Positions 25,223 through 33,840 of a stretch of 64,000 nucleotides of DNA are shown here, one piece after another. A program made the translations under genes and the position numbers. The first letter of the stretch is position 1. The number at the start of each line of letters is the position of its first letter. Under the pieces are notes generated by a model. The model was not told the origin of the DNA. It searched no databases and saw only the letters and a program-made list of their open reading frames with translations. This stretch comes from a bacterium (lineage in GTDB: Bacteria; Desulfobacterota; Binatia; HRBIN30; CADEER01): assembly GCA_019637795.1 (NCBI GenBank), contig JAHBUY010000001.1, positions 393,001 to 457,000 on the forward strand. Direction: 5' to 3'.

Positions 25223-26992
25223 TCAGCCGCGGCCCGCGACCACCGGCAACTCGCTGCGCCGCCCGGCGCGCGCGCCGGCCCGCTGGGCGGCCGCCGACGT
25301 GCGGTAGAGCTCCAGATCGGCGACCGCGGCCGGCGCGATGGCGGCGTCGGAGTAGTCGCGGCGGCGCGGATCGCGCGCGATGCGGCGCCGCATGCGGTCG
25401 ATCGACCACAGCAGCTTCAGGGTCGGCACGTAGGTCGTGACGATGTCGCGCACGCGGCGGACGGCGAAGGTGGCGAGAGGCTCCCGCGGCAACCCGCTGC
25501 GGCGCTGGCGGCGCAATTTGCGTCGCAGCAGGCCGCCCTGCAGCGGATGGACCCCCTCGAAAGCCGCCGTGGCGTAGAAGTAGAAGGCCATCTCGGCGAC
25601 GCGGCGACCACTGGTGCCGTTGGCCATGGCGCGCCGGATGAGCGTCGCGATGTGATCCGGCGAGTAGTACAGGTGCCAGGCGCGGCGATAGATGCCGGCC
25701 CATTCGGCGTCGGACATCCGCGGGTGCGCGGTGGTCACGTGCTCGCTGTCGTAGCGATTCATGTCCGGGTCCATGGCGACGCCGGCGCGCGCCAGCTCCT
25801 GGTGGTCCTTCGAGCCCGGCAGCGGCGTCAGCATGAAGAACTCCAACGCGTCGATCGGCAGCTCGCGCTGGATGATGCCGATGTCGCGCTCGATGCTCGC
25901 CACGGTGTCCTGCGGAAAGCCCAGGATGTAGCCGGCGAAGGTGAGGACGCGCCGCCGCCGCCATTCCTGCAGCATGGCGCGGTACTCGTCGATCTGGTTC
26001 TGCCCCTTGGAGGTCGCCCGCAGGCTGTCCGGATTGATGTTCTCCAGGCCGATGAACACCTTGGTGCAACCGGCGCGCGCGGCCTTGGCGATGAAGTTCG
26101 GGATCTTGTGGCAGCAGGTATCGACCTGCATGTTGAGATGGATCTTGAATCCGTGCTCGTGGCGCAGCGCGATGATGCGGTCGAGAATCGCCTCCCAGTT
26201 CCGGTTGCGGGCGAAGTTGTCGTCGGTGATGAAGAAGCTGCGGATGCCGCGCGCGGCGTTGACGCGGATGAGCTGTTCGACGTCGTCGGCGCTGCGATGG
26301 CGCGACGTGCGTCCCTGGACGTTGATGATGGTGCAGAAGCTGCAACTGAACGGGCAGCCGCGACCAGCGTCGAAGGAGGCGATGTTGCCGAGGTAGCGGC
26401 GGACGGTGCGCCGCGGCAGCACCGGCAACGGTTGCGCCTCGAGCCCGGGCAGATCGCTCATGAAGTTGTAGAGCGGCGCCAGGGTGCCGGTGTCGGCGGC
26501 GCGCAGCAGCGCATCGAGCCGCCCCTCCGCCTCGCCGGCGAAGAGGGTGACGCCGAGCGCCCGCGCCTCCTCCAACTCGGGCGGCAGCGCCGGCAGCATC
26601 GCCAGGCAGCCGCTGACGTGGAACCCGCCGATGGCGACCTGGATGCCGGCGGCCCGGAGCGGCCGCGCGATGTCGAGGGCGCGCGGGAACTGGTTGGTCT
26701 GCACCCCGACCAGACAGACGAGCCCGCGCCGCCGGTTGCGCTCGAAGCGGCGGATGATCCGGCGCAGCGGCAGGACGGTGGTGGTCTCGTCGCGCACCCG
26801 CACGTCGAGCCGCACCTCGCTGCCCAGCACCTGCCGCTGACTCGCGCTCGCCGCCAATCCGTAGAGGCTCGACAGCGAGTTCGAGGGGACGCTGCCGCGC
26901 CACCACTGGATCACATAGCCGTCGTCGTCGTAGTGCGACGGCTTCAGCAACTCGAGCAGAAAGGTTCCGGCCCCGGCGGATGATCGCTGCAT
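25223..26992 (-). CDS. B12-binding-domain radical SAM protein
   Basis: 589 residues from ATG 26992; the open frame continues upstream but looks random. Residues about 60-200 resemble a cobalamin-binding Rossmann domain (VGVQTNQFPRALDIARPL, GIQVAIGGFHVSG). The radical SAM core follows with GRGCPFSCSFC near 230, the CxxxCxxC that binds a 4Fe-4S cluster. Later come SFFITDDNFARN, KVFIGLENINPDSL and AGYILGFPQDT. The C-terminal ~150 residues are basic and unassigned. Such class B proteins usually methylate unactivated carbons or rearrange lipids and natural products. The substrate is unknown. It converges with the methyltransferase gene. Confidence 0.88.
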   Translation of the reverse strand: MQRSSAGAGTFLLELLKPSHYDDDGYVIQWWRGSVPSNSLSSLYGLAASASQRQVLGSEVRLDVRVRDETTTVLPLRRIIRRFERNRRRGLVCLVGVQTNQFPRALDIARPLRAAGIQVAIGGFHVSGCLAMLPALPPELEEARALGVTLFAGEAEGRLDALLRAADTGTLAPLYNFMSDLPGLEAQPLPVLPRRTVRRYLGNIASFDAGRGCPFSCSFCTIINVQGRTSRHRSADDVEQLIRVNAARGIRSFFITDDNFARNRNWEAILDRIIALRHEHGFKIHLNMQVDTCCHKIPNFIAKAARAGCTKVFIGLENINPDSLRATSKGQNQIDEYRAMLQEWRRRRVLTFAGYILGFPQDTVASIERDIGIIQRELPIDALEFFMLTPLPGSKDHQELARAGVAMDPDMNRYDSEHVTTAHPRMSDAEWAGIYRRAWHLYYSPDHIATLIRRAMANGTSGRRVAEMAFYFYATAAFEGVHPLQGGLLRRKLRRQRRSGLPREPLATFAVRRVRDIVTTYVPTLKLLWSIDRMRRRIARDPRRRDYSDAAIAPAAVADLELYRTSAAAQRAGARAGRRSELPVVAGRG

Positions 26993-27351
26993 GCGTCCCC
27001 TTGGGTGGTGGCCGCGTGGACCCGGTCCCGCCGCCGAAGCCCACCTGCGCCGGCGCCGCGGACGACAGACCCGTGATGGCTGCGCCCGGGCCCAGTAGAG
27101 CGCCCGCGCGCGTTCGGACAAGGGCTCTCGCAAACTGTGACAGAAGCGTGATGAACGGGCGCGCGCCATTGGTTGGTTGCGACGGGCCGCGCGGATCGCC
27201 CATCGCGCGCCCCGCTCCGCGGTCATCCGCACCTCACCCTCGCTTGCGGTCGCGGGGTCGATGGGCGATGGTGGCCATGGAGCGGTGAGGACGGTGGAGG
27301 AGGAGGCAGCCCGCTGCCATCCGTGGCGGCAGCAGAATGGAGGCCTCTTCC
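26993..27351. other. intergenic region, probable divergent promoters
   Basis: 359 bases between the radical SAM gene and the zinc-ribbon gene. The middle (about 27110-27160) is less GC-rich (CTCTCGCAAACTGTGACAG) and may hold the radical SAM promoter on the minus strand. No RNA, repeat or gene could be supported. Confidence 0.35.
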
Positions 27352-27552
27352 ATGGCGTCCGCTTGGTTCGGCCCATGCCCGCACTGTCATTCGGCCCTGT
27401 CCTATCTGGAGGGCGTGACCGGTAGCACCATGAAACCCGTCTGTCCGCGCTGCCGGGTCGCCGTGGCAGTGGAGCGCGCGACCTTCCTGATGGCGGACCA
27501 CTCGCGGCCGGTGCCCTATCCGAAGGAGCGCCGCCCCACGAAGGTCGAGTAG
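27352..27552 (+). CDS. small zinc-ribbon protein
   Basis: 66 residues from ATG 27352, preceded by GGAGG at 27339-27343 with an eight-base spacer. Two CxxC knuckles (CPHC and CPRC) about 25 residues apart form a single zinc ribbon, followed by a short charged tail (YPKERRPTKVE). Such mini-ribbons often bind nucleic acid or a partner protein, but the function is not known. The start five codons upstream (27337) lacks a better ribosome site. A hairpin follows the stop. Confidence 0.6.
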   Translation: MASAWFGPCPHCHSALSYLEGVTGSTMKPVCPRCRVAVAVERATFLMADHSRPVPYPKERRPTKVE

Positions 27553-27560
27553 GGAAGCGC

Positions 27561-27598
27561 GGTCCGCCGCGATCGTTCGCGAGCGCGGTCGACGGACC
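27561..27598. terminator. imperfect hairpin between convergent genes
   Basis: GGTCCG (27561-27566) pairs with CGGACC (27593-27598), with further G/C pairing inside. It lies 9 bases after the zinc-ribbon stop and 31 before the stop of the gene on the other strand. There is no T-run. A two-way terminator is plausible. Confidence 0.35.
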
Positions 27599-27628
27599 GG
27601 GTCTCCGGCCGCCAACTGTCGATTCAGA

Positions 27629-29044
27629 TCACGCGACGGGCGGCGTCTCGCGGGCGGCGAAACGATCGCGGCGGACGATCGCGAAGCGGGCCGTCAGGCG
27701 CTCGGTGTCGTAGTCGTTGGCGACGCTGCACAGATCCTCGGGGCCGCCGTAGGTGACGTCGCCGCCGACCAGGGCGCGCAGGTGCAGGTCCTCGGTGACC
27801 TGGTAGCCGTCGAAGTGGGTCCACAGCGCCTGCCGGCCCCACCCGAACTGCGGCGCCAGGCGCAGGTAGACGTCGAACGGAATCGGCACCACCGCGTACG
27901 CGGCCGGATCGAGCCCCAGGTCGGCGCAGACGCGCGGCCCGCGCCGGCGCACGCAGTCCTCGATCGCCCGCCGCGACAGCGCGCGGCGGCGCGGCAGCGC
28001 CAGCGCGTCGAGCAGCGGGGTGCGGGCGTTGGGATCGCTCTCCGGAACGGTCTCGACGAGGAGGGTCTCGGCGCCGAAGTACGGCAGGTAGCGGGTGCCG
28101 GCCGAGGTGACGAAGGGATGCAGCATGAGCAGGTCGAGGGCCTGGCGCAGGGTGCCCGACATGCCCGGTGGATAGGCGTGACCGCAGGTGCTGCCGGCGG
28201 CGGCGCGGTGGGTTTCGGTCAGCGGCCGCTCCGGGAAGGCGGCGCGGGCGGCGCAGTCGCAGCTCAGGTAGTCGTTCAACGCCCCGTCGTCGGCGATGGC
28301 GATCATCGCCAGGCCGAGCGCCTCGGCCCGCCGCGCCACGTCGTCGGCGAACGGGGCGCGCAGCGATTCGACGAGGTTCGCCGGCGGCAGCGGAATGCGG
28401 ACGCGCGCCAGCCGGCTCTCCGGCATCGCGACGAGGAGCGCCGCGCTCAACCGCTCCGCCTGGTCGAAGTCGCCCTTCTCCGCCGCCTCGATGATGCGCC
28501 GCTGCACGTCGCCGGCGCTCACCGGCGTCGGCGCGGCCACGTCGGCGACCACCTCCAGACGCTCGAAGTGCGCCAGGCGGGCGCGATAGAAGTCCGCCCG
28601 CTCGCGGTCGCGCGCGATCAGCAGGCGGAGCCAGGCGACGCACTCGTCGCGGGCGCGGCCGAGGTGCGCGCTGGGCCGGACGATCAGGCCGCTGAGCGCC
28701 AGGGCATCGGCGTCGGCGACGAAGACGCGCGGCCCGTAGACGACGTCGCCGAGCGCCAGCAGGCGCTGGTGCGCGGCCAGGTGGTGGCGGTCGCGCGCGC
28801 CGCGCTGGGCCAGCGTCCGCACCGTCGCCCAATCGCCGCGCTCGGCGCCCTGGCGCAGCTCCCGGGTCAGCGCGCCGAGATGGGCGCGCTCCTGCCGCAG
28901 CGCGGCGTACCGCTCCTCGGGCAGGAGCGGCGCGAGCAGGGCCTGCGCGCGCTCGAGATAGACCTCGCCCCAGGGGAGATCGGCGGCGTGCAAGCGCACC
29001 AGGGCTTCGATCGCCGCCAGCTCGCCGTCCTGCGCTTCGATCAT
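27629..29044 (-). CDS. uncharacterised soluble protein next to a beta-CASP nuclease
   Basis: 471 residues from ATG 29044; a GTG slightly upstream is possible. No family recognised. Residues 1 to about 240 are helical and Arg/Glu-rich, with RERAHLGALTRELRQGAERGDWATVRTLAQRG like a small helical repeat. The second half has several Cys (DYLSCDCAARAAF, GSTCGHAYPPG, DCVRRRGPRVCADLG) and a conserved-looking end (THFDGYQVTEDLHLRALVGG, NDYDTERL). No signal peptide or membrane segment is seen. It starts 34 bases after the beta-CASP gene ends, on the same strand, so the two are probably one transcript. Confidence 0.6.
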   Translation of the reverse strand: MIEAQDGELAAIEALVRLHAADLPWGEVYLERAQALLAPLLPEERYAALRQERAHLGALTRELRQGAERGDWATVRTLAQRGARDRHHLAAHQRLLALGDVVYGPRVFVADADALALSGLIVRPSAHLGRARDECVAWLRLLIARDRERADFYRARLAHFERLEVVADVAAPTPVSAGDVQRRIIEAAEKGDFDQAERLSAALLVAMPESRLARVRIPLPPANLVESLRAPFADDVARRAEALGLAMIAIADDGALNDYLSCDCAARAAFPERPLTETHRAAAGSTCGHAYPPGMSGTLRQALDLLMLHPFVTSAGTRYLPYFGAETLLVETVPESDPNARTPLLDALALPRRRALSRRAIEDCVRRRGPRVCADLGLDPAAYAVVPIPFDVYLRLAPQFGWGRQALWTHFDGYQVTEDLHLRALVGGDVTYGGPEDLCSVANDYDTERLTARFAIVRRDRFAARETPPVA

Positions 29045-29078
29045 CGCCGGCCCCGCCCACGCATCACCGCGAGTCTCC

Positions 29079-30497
29079 TCACCCACCTTCCACCGGCCCC
29101 GATCGGTGATCAAGCGCGATGCGTTGCAGATCGCCGGCGACCGCCGCGTTCCAGCCCAGGGTCGCGCGCAGGGACGCGGCCAGCGCCGCGGCGGCGGCGG
29201 GTTCGCCGTGGACGACGAAGACGCGCCCCGGCGGCCGGGTGAAGCCGGCCGCCCAGCGCAGGATCTCGTCGCGATCGGCATGGGCCGAGAAGCCGTCGAG
29301 GGTGACGACCCGGGCGCGCACGGGGATGTCCTGGCCGTACATGCGGAGCGCGCGGGCGCCGTCCTGCAGCGACCGCCCGCGCGTGCCGGCGGCCTGGAAG
29401 CCGGGCAGCAGCACGGTGGCGCGCTCGTCCGGCAGCCGACGCGCGAGGTGGTGGAGCACCCGGCCGCCGGTGGCCATGCCGCTGCCGGCGATGATGATCA
29501 TCGCCCCCTGGCGGTCGTTGAGCGCCCGGGAAGCCGCCGCGGTGCGCACCAGCGTGTAGTGCGTCGTCGAGAGCGGCGACTGGTTCGCATCGATGAGGCG
29601 CCGCATGTCGAGGTCGTGGTCTTCCGGATGCCGGCAGTAGATCTCGCTGACGTCGATCGCCATCGGGCTGTCGACGAACACCGGCAGCGCGGGAATGGCG
29701 GCGGATTCCTCGAGCTGGCGCAGGGTCCAGACCAGCTCCTGGGTGCGGCCGACGGCGAACGCCGGCACGATCAGCGGCCCGCCGCGCGCCACCGCCTCGC
29801 GCACCACGGCAGCGAGCGCCTGCGCCGCCTCGGGAGCGTGGACGCGATCGCCGTACGTGGACTCGACGAGCAGCACGTCGGCGTCCCGCGTCGGCTCGGG
29901 ATCGCGCAGGATCGGCCGCTGCCAGCGCCCGAGATCGCCGGAGAAGACCAGGCGCAGCGGCCGCGGCCCGACCTCGAGGTCGACCGTGGCCGACCCGAGG
30001 ATGTGGCCGGCGCGGCGGAACAGCGCCGACAGCCCGGCGACGACGGGAAAACGGGAGCCGTAGGGGTGCGCCATCGCCAGCTCGACCGCCGCCTGGGCAT
30101 CGGCGGCGGTGTAGAGCGGCAGCGCCGGATGGTGCTTGGTGTAGTGGTAGCGGTTGGCGCGCTGCGCTTCCTCCTCCTGCAGCTTGGCGGTGTCGAGCAG
30201 CAGCACCGGCAGCAGATCGGCGGTGCCCGCCGTGCAGTGGATCGGACCGCGGAAGCCGCGCCGCACCAGCAGCGGCAGGTAGCCGGAGTGGTCGAGATGC
30301 GCGTGGCTCAGCACCACCGCGTCGATCGTCGCCGGATCGAAGGGCGGCGCCTGCCAGTTGCGCAGCCGCAGCGCCTTCAGACCCTGGAACAGGCCGCAGT
30401 CGAGCAGCACGCGGCGGTCGCCGACGGTGACGAGATACTTCGACCCGGTGACCGTCCCCGCCCCACCGGCGAACAGCAGTGTCGGCGCCTCGCTCAT
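29079..30497 (-). CDS. metallo-beta-lactamase/beta-CASP RNA exonuclease-like protein
   Basis: 472 residues from ATG 30497 (MSEAPTLLFAGGAGTVTGS). The Zn motif SHAHLDHSG lies near residue 65. GHILGSATVDLE, VFSGDLGRW and VESTYGD follow, and the beta-CASP part has PAFAVGRTQEL, IIIAGSGMATGGRVLHHL, TLDGFSAHADRDE and VFVVHGE. This is the bacterial CPSF-73-like family (YSH1/TTHA0252 type), single-strand RNA endo- or exonucleases of RNA decay. It is co-directional with the unknown 471-residue protein downstream, which might be a partner (inference). Confidence 0.9.
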   Translation of the reverse strand: MSEAPTLLFAGGAGTVTGSKYLVTVGDRRVLLDCGLFQGLKALRLRNWQAPPFDPATIDAVVLSHAHLDHSGYLPLLVRRGFRGPIHCTAGTADLLPVLLLDTAKLQEEEAQRANRYHYTKHHPALPLYTAADAQAAVELAMAHPYGSRFPVVAGLSALFRRAGHILGSATVDLEVGPRPLRLVFSGDLGRWQRPILRDPEPTRDADVLLVESTYGDRVHAPEAAQALAAVVREAVARGGPLIVPAFAVGRTQELVWTLRQLEESAAIPALPVFVDSPMAIDVSEIYCRHPEDHDLDMRRLIDANQSPLSTTHYTLVRTAAASRALNDRQGAMIIIAGSGMATGGRVLHHLARRLPDERATVLLPGFQAAGTRGRSLQDGARALRMYGQDIPVRARVVTLDGFSAHADRDEILRWAAGFTRPPGRVFVVHGEPAAAAALAASLRATLGWNAAVAGDLQRIALDHRSGPVEGG

Positions 30498-30573
30498 CGA
30501 GCCTTGCCCATAGCGGAACCCGCCGCCGATGCCAGCGGCGGGGCGCGGCGGATGGCGTCGGCCACCCGCGCGT

Positions 30574-32619
30574 TCACGGTGGCGCGGGGCCGGCGGCGGC
30601 TCCGGCGACTGGCGGGCCGAGCGAGCCGCAGAGGACGTCCGCGAAGACGATGCCGACCTGCAACTCGACGATGGGGCCGATGACGCCCGCGAACGCCCCA
30701 CAGCGCTCCGGGCGAGCGTCGAGGCGCGCGCGATACGCCTCGGTGGCCTGCTGCCCGCAGGCCAGGTCGTCGAGTCGGCGGTCGCGGAGAATGCTCGTGC
30801 GGTGGCACGCGAAGAGATCGTCGATCAACGATCCGCTGGCGGCGAGCGCCGCGGCGCTGCAGCGGACCCGCAGCCGGGGCGCGTCCGGACCGGCCATGTA
30901 CCGGACCACCCCACGGAAGCCATCCACCTGCGCGCGCAACCGCTGCCCCAGCCGCTTGGGATCGAAGCACGTGCCGCAGCCGACGACCGTCCGGTCGTAG
31001 ACGGCCTGCGCGGCGGCCTGACACGCGGCGAGATCCGGCGCGCCGGCCGCGGCCTGGCGCTCGCACCGCAGCAGCCGGCGGACGAAGGCCATGGCCTGCC
31101 TGGCGCTGCGAAGCTGGCACGCCGTGCGCGAGGCCTCGGTGTCGACCCCCGGGGTGACCAGCATGCGCGACAGCCAGCGACTGCTTGGCGGGCGGAATGC
31201 CCGACGGGTCGGCGGGTCGACGTCCCAGAAGCGCAGCTCCCGCCCCTGCCAGCGGTCGGAGCCGGTGGCGACCAGGGCCAACGCCGCCGTTCCCGGAAGG
31301 AGATGCCGCGCGAAGACGCCGGCGACCGGCGTGGGCAGCGGTTGGTTCTCGAGATAGACGGTCGCGCCGGGCGGCGCCGCTTGCGCCGCCGCGGCGACGC
31401 GCGCGAGTTGGCGGTCGACGGTCTGGCGGACGGCCGCTCGCGGCCTGATCCAGACCGGATGCCGATACAGCCCCCACGCGTCCACGGCGACCAGCGCCAG
31501 CCCGGCGACGATCCACGCCGTCCATCGCCGGCGCGCCAGCGCGACCACGGCGGTCGCCAGGCAGAGGGTCAGGACGGCGGATCCGGCGTAGTGATACCGC
31601 TGCACGGTCGCCGTCGCGTCCGGGCCGCCCCAGGAGCGACCGAGCGCGATCACGCCGTACACCGCCAGCGCCAGCAGCAGGGTCGCGACGATGGCCCGGC
31701 GCGCCGCCGCGTCGGCCCGGACGACGGCCGCCGCCAGCGCCAGCGCCGCGGCGGCCGGCAGTCCCCACGACCACGGACCGGCCGCGCCGGCGAGCGGGGC
31801 CCAGGGGCCGGCCACGATCCCGAGCAGCGCTTGGCGAAGGAGCCCAACGAGGATGACGGGCACCGCGTCCAGGTGCTCGGCCGCCATGCTCAGCGCCAGG
31901 TCGTTCTGCCACGAGCTGTCGCCGATCCAGCGGGCGAGCCAGCGGAGCCCGAAATAGAGGAGCGGCGTCGCGAGCGACGTCCCCAGCAACGCGGCGCGCG
32001 CGCCGCCCCGCCGGGCGGCGGGCGCGATCAACATCACCGCCAGCGGCGCCGTCACCGCGATGGCGAGGCCGGTGCCGAAGCAGGTGGCGCCGAGCAGGAG
32101 CAGAAGGCCGGATGCCGCCGCGACCGCCGCCGACGGGTGCCGATCGCCGAACGGGCGCGGGGGCAGGACGAGCGCCAGGGCGCCCAGGAGCGCCGTCGCG
32201 CTGAGCACGTGGCCGTACACCGCGTACCACCCCAACGGCTCGGCGTGCAGCGGCGAGGTCCCCCACAGCAACGCGCCGATGGACGCCGCCAGGCGCCGAC
32301 CGGTGAGCAGGCGGAGGACGCGGAAGAGCAGGCAGACGTTCAGCAGATGGGTCGCCAGGACGACGGCGAAGTAGCCTTGCGCGTCCAGGCCGAAGAGCCC
32401 GAAGTGGAGGCACATCAGCAGGTTGCGGGCGACCAGGACGTGCCCGGCCATGGGCTCCAGGGCGAAGCGCGCGCAGCCGCGGTCGGCGATGCGGGTGAAA
32501 TTGAAGAGGTCGTCGGCGAAGAAGTAGCTGCCCAGCAGCGGCGCGTAGACCAGCGCGCTGGCGACCACGGGGAGGGCGACGGCCGCCGCGGTCCACCCTC
32601 TGCCCCAGCGCCCTGGCAC
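30574..32619 (-). CDS. polytopic membrane protein, possibly GT-C glycosyltransferase-like, with Cys-rich C-terminal domain
   Basis: About 681 residues from GTG 32619; the frame is open to 32871, but the upstream part is Arg-rich and not membrane-like. At least nine hydrophobic segments span residues 10 to about 370. The first loop carries FADDLFNF, reminiscent of the acidic loop in GT-C enzymes such as PMT and ArnT, and HAEPLGWY and YFAVVLATHLLN follow. After the membrane part comes a soluble domain of about 300 residues with more than ten Cys (CGTCFDPKRLGQRL, DDLFACHRTS, DLACGQQATEAYRA), likely disulfide-bonded outside the membrane. Lipid-linked sugar transfer is a guess. Start uncertain. 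Confidence 0.55.
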   Translation of the reverse strand: MPGRWGRGWTAAAVALPVVASALVYAPLLGSYFFADDLFNFTRIADRGCARFALEPMAGHVLVARNLLMCLHFGLFGLDAQGYFAVVLATHLLNVCLLFRVLRLLTGRRLAASIGALLWGTSPLHAEPLGWYAVYGHVLSATALLGALALVLPPRPFGDRHPSAAVAAASGLLLLLGATCFGTGLAIAVTAPLAVMLIAPAARRGGARAALLGTSLATPLLYFGLRWLARWIGDSSWQNDLALSMAAEHLDAVPVILVGLLRQALLGIVAGPWAPLAGAAGPWSWGLPAAAALALAAAVVRADAAARRAIVATLLLALAVYGVIALGRSWGGPDATATVQRYHYAGSAVLTLCLATAVVALARRRWTAWIVAGLALVAVDAWGLYRHPVWIRPRAAVRQTVDRQLARVAAAAQAAPPGATVYLENQPLPTPVAGVFARHLLPGTAALALVATGSDRWQGRELRFWDVDPPTRRAFRPPSSRWLSRMLVTPGVDTEASRTACQLRSARQAMAFVRRLLRCERQAAAGAPDLAACQAAAQAVYDRTVVGCGTCFDPKRLGQRLRAQVDGFRGVVRYMAGPDAPRLRVRCSAAALAASGSLIDDLFACHRTSILRDRRLDDLACGQQATEAYRARLDARPERCGAFAGVIGPIVELQVGIVFADVLCGSLGPPVAGAAAGPAPP

Positions 32620-32964
32620 GACCGACCGACCCGCGACTACGCCGGCATCCCGGCGACGCGGCGCGGCGCGGTGCCGATGGCGGGGATCGCGTTCTCCTGG
32701 TTCACCTCGTCGAGGCGACCGAGGCGCGCGCTCGTCACCGGCAGACCCTCGACGGCGCCGCGCCGGGCGCGGCGGTGGTGAGCGTGCCCTTCTCCACGTC
32801 GCCGCGCAGGTACGACACTCCCCCCAGCGGGTCAACCGCGCGGCGCCCTGAGGGCCGGATCCCGGCGCCAACGGAGCGCCGCCCCCCGGCCGGCTCGCCC
32901 ACCGCGCGGCACGTGCCCGGCGCCGCCGGCTGCCACGCCACGGCGGCGGGCGGCGGCCGGCGCC
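32620..32964. other. intergenic stretch, nothing identified
   Basis: 345 bases between the membrane protein start and the hflC stop, all on the minus strand. Long GC-rich frames pass through but none has coding character or a start with a ribosome site. It may hold the hflKC terminator and the promoter of the membrane protein gene; neither could be fixed. Confidence 0.3.
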
Positions 32965-33840
32965 TCACGGCGCGGTCTCGGCCGGGGCGCTGCCCTTGAG
33001 GAGGCGGAAGAACTCGCTGTCCGGCGACAGGATCGCGGTGGTGCCCTCGCCGAGCGTCTTGCGGTAGGCCTCCAGGGTGCGCACGAACCGGTAGAAGTCG
33101 GGATCGCGCCCGTAGGCGTCGGCGAAGATCGCCACCGCCTGCGCGTCGCCGGTGCCGCGCAGGATCTCGGCCTTCTGCCGCGCGTCGGCCATCAGGATCT
33201 GCACCTGCTTGTCCGACTCCGAGCGGATCTTGCGCGCCTCCTCGTCGCCCTCGGCGCGGAACTTCTTCGCCAGCCGCTCGCGCTCGGTGCGCATGCGGTT
33301 GAAGACGTTGAGCTCGTTCTTCTCCGGCAGGTCGACGCGCTTGACGCGCACGTCCACCACCTCGATGCCGTACTCGCGCGCCTTCTCGTCGCTGCGCGTG
33401 GTGACGCTCTGCATCAGCTCGCTGCGTTTGCCGCTGACGATCTCGGCCAGCGTGTGGCGGCCGAGCGTCTCGCGCAGGTTGGAGTAGACGATGTCGTCGA
33501 GGCGCGACTGGGCGCCGTTCTCGTCGCGCACCGAGCGCACGAACTGCAGCGGGTCGACGATGCGCCAGCGGGTGTAGTTGTCGACCACGAGCTGCTGCTT
33601 GTCGCGGGTCAGGATCTCCTTCGGCGACGACGCCTGTTCGAGCAGGCGGCGGTCGAAGTAGGTCACCGTCTGGATGAACGGGATCTTCCAGTACAGGCCG
33701 GGCTCGCGCACCACGCGCACCGGGTCGCCGAGCTGGACGACCATCGCCTGCATCCACTGCGGCACCACGAACAGCGCCGTGTTCCACAGCAGCACCAGGG
33801 CGGCGAAGACGGCGACGATGCCGATCCAGCGCCGATCCAT
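32965..33840 (-). CDS. hflC: HflC, modulator of FtsH protease
   Basis: 291 residues. N-terminal membrane helix (IGIVAVFAALVLLWNTALFVV), then the SPFH/band-7 domain (REPGLYWKIPFIQTVTYFDRR, TRDKQQLVVDNYTRWRIVDP) and the HflC end (TILSPDSEFFRLLK-type, here ILSPDSEFFRLLKGS). HflC and HflK form a large periplasm-facing cage around FtsH that tunes membrane protein quality control. Its ATG overlaps the hflK stop as ATGA, the usual hflK-hflC order. Confidence 0.95.
   Translation of the reverse strand: MDRRWIGIVAVFAALVLLWNTALFVVPQWMQAMVVQLGDPVRVVREPGLYWKIPFIQTVTYFDRRLLEQASSPKEILTRDKQQLVVDNYTRWRIVDPLQFVRSVRDENGAQSRLDDIVYSNLRETLGRHTLAEIVSGKRSELMQSVTTRSDEKAREYGIEVVDVRVKRVDLPEKNELNVFNRMRTERERLAKKFRAEGDEEARKIRSESDKQVQILMADARQKAEILRGTGDAQAVAIFADAYGRDPDFYRFVRTLEAYRKTLGEGTTAILSPDSEFFRLLKGSAPAETAP

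Noticed and set aside
32735..32964. Short protein-like tail on the minus strand downstream of hflC
   Set aside because: It is only the out-of-frame extension of a shadow frame through hflC, with no start or ribosome site.
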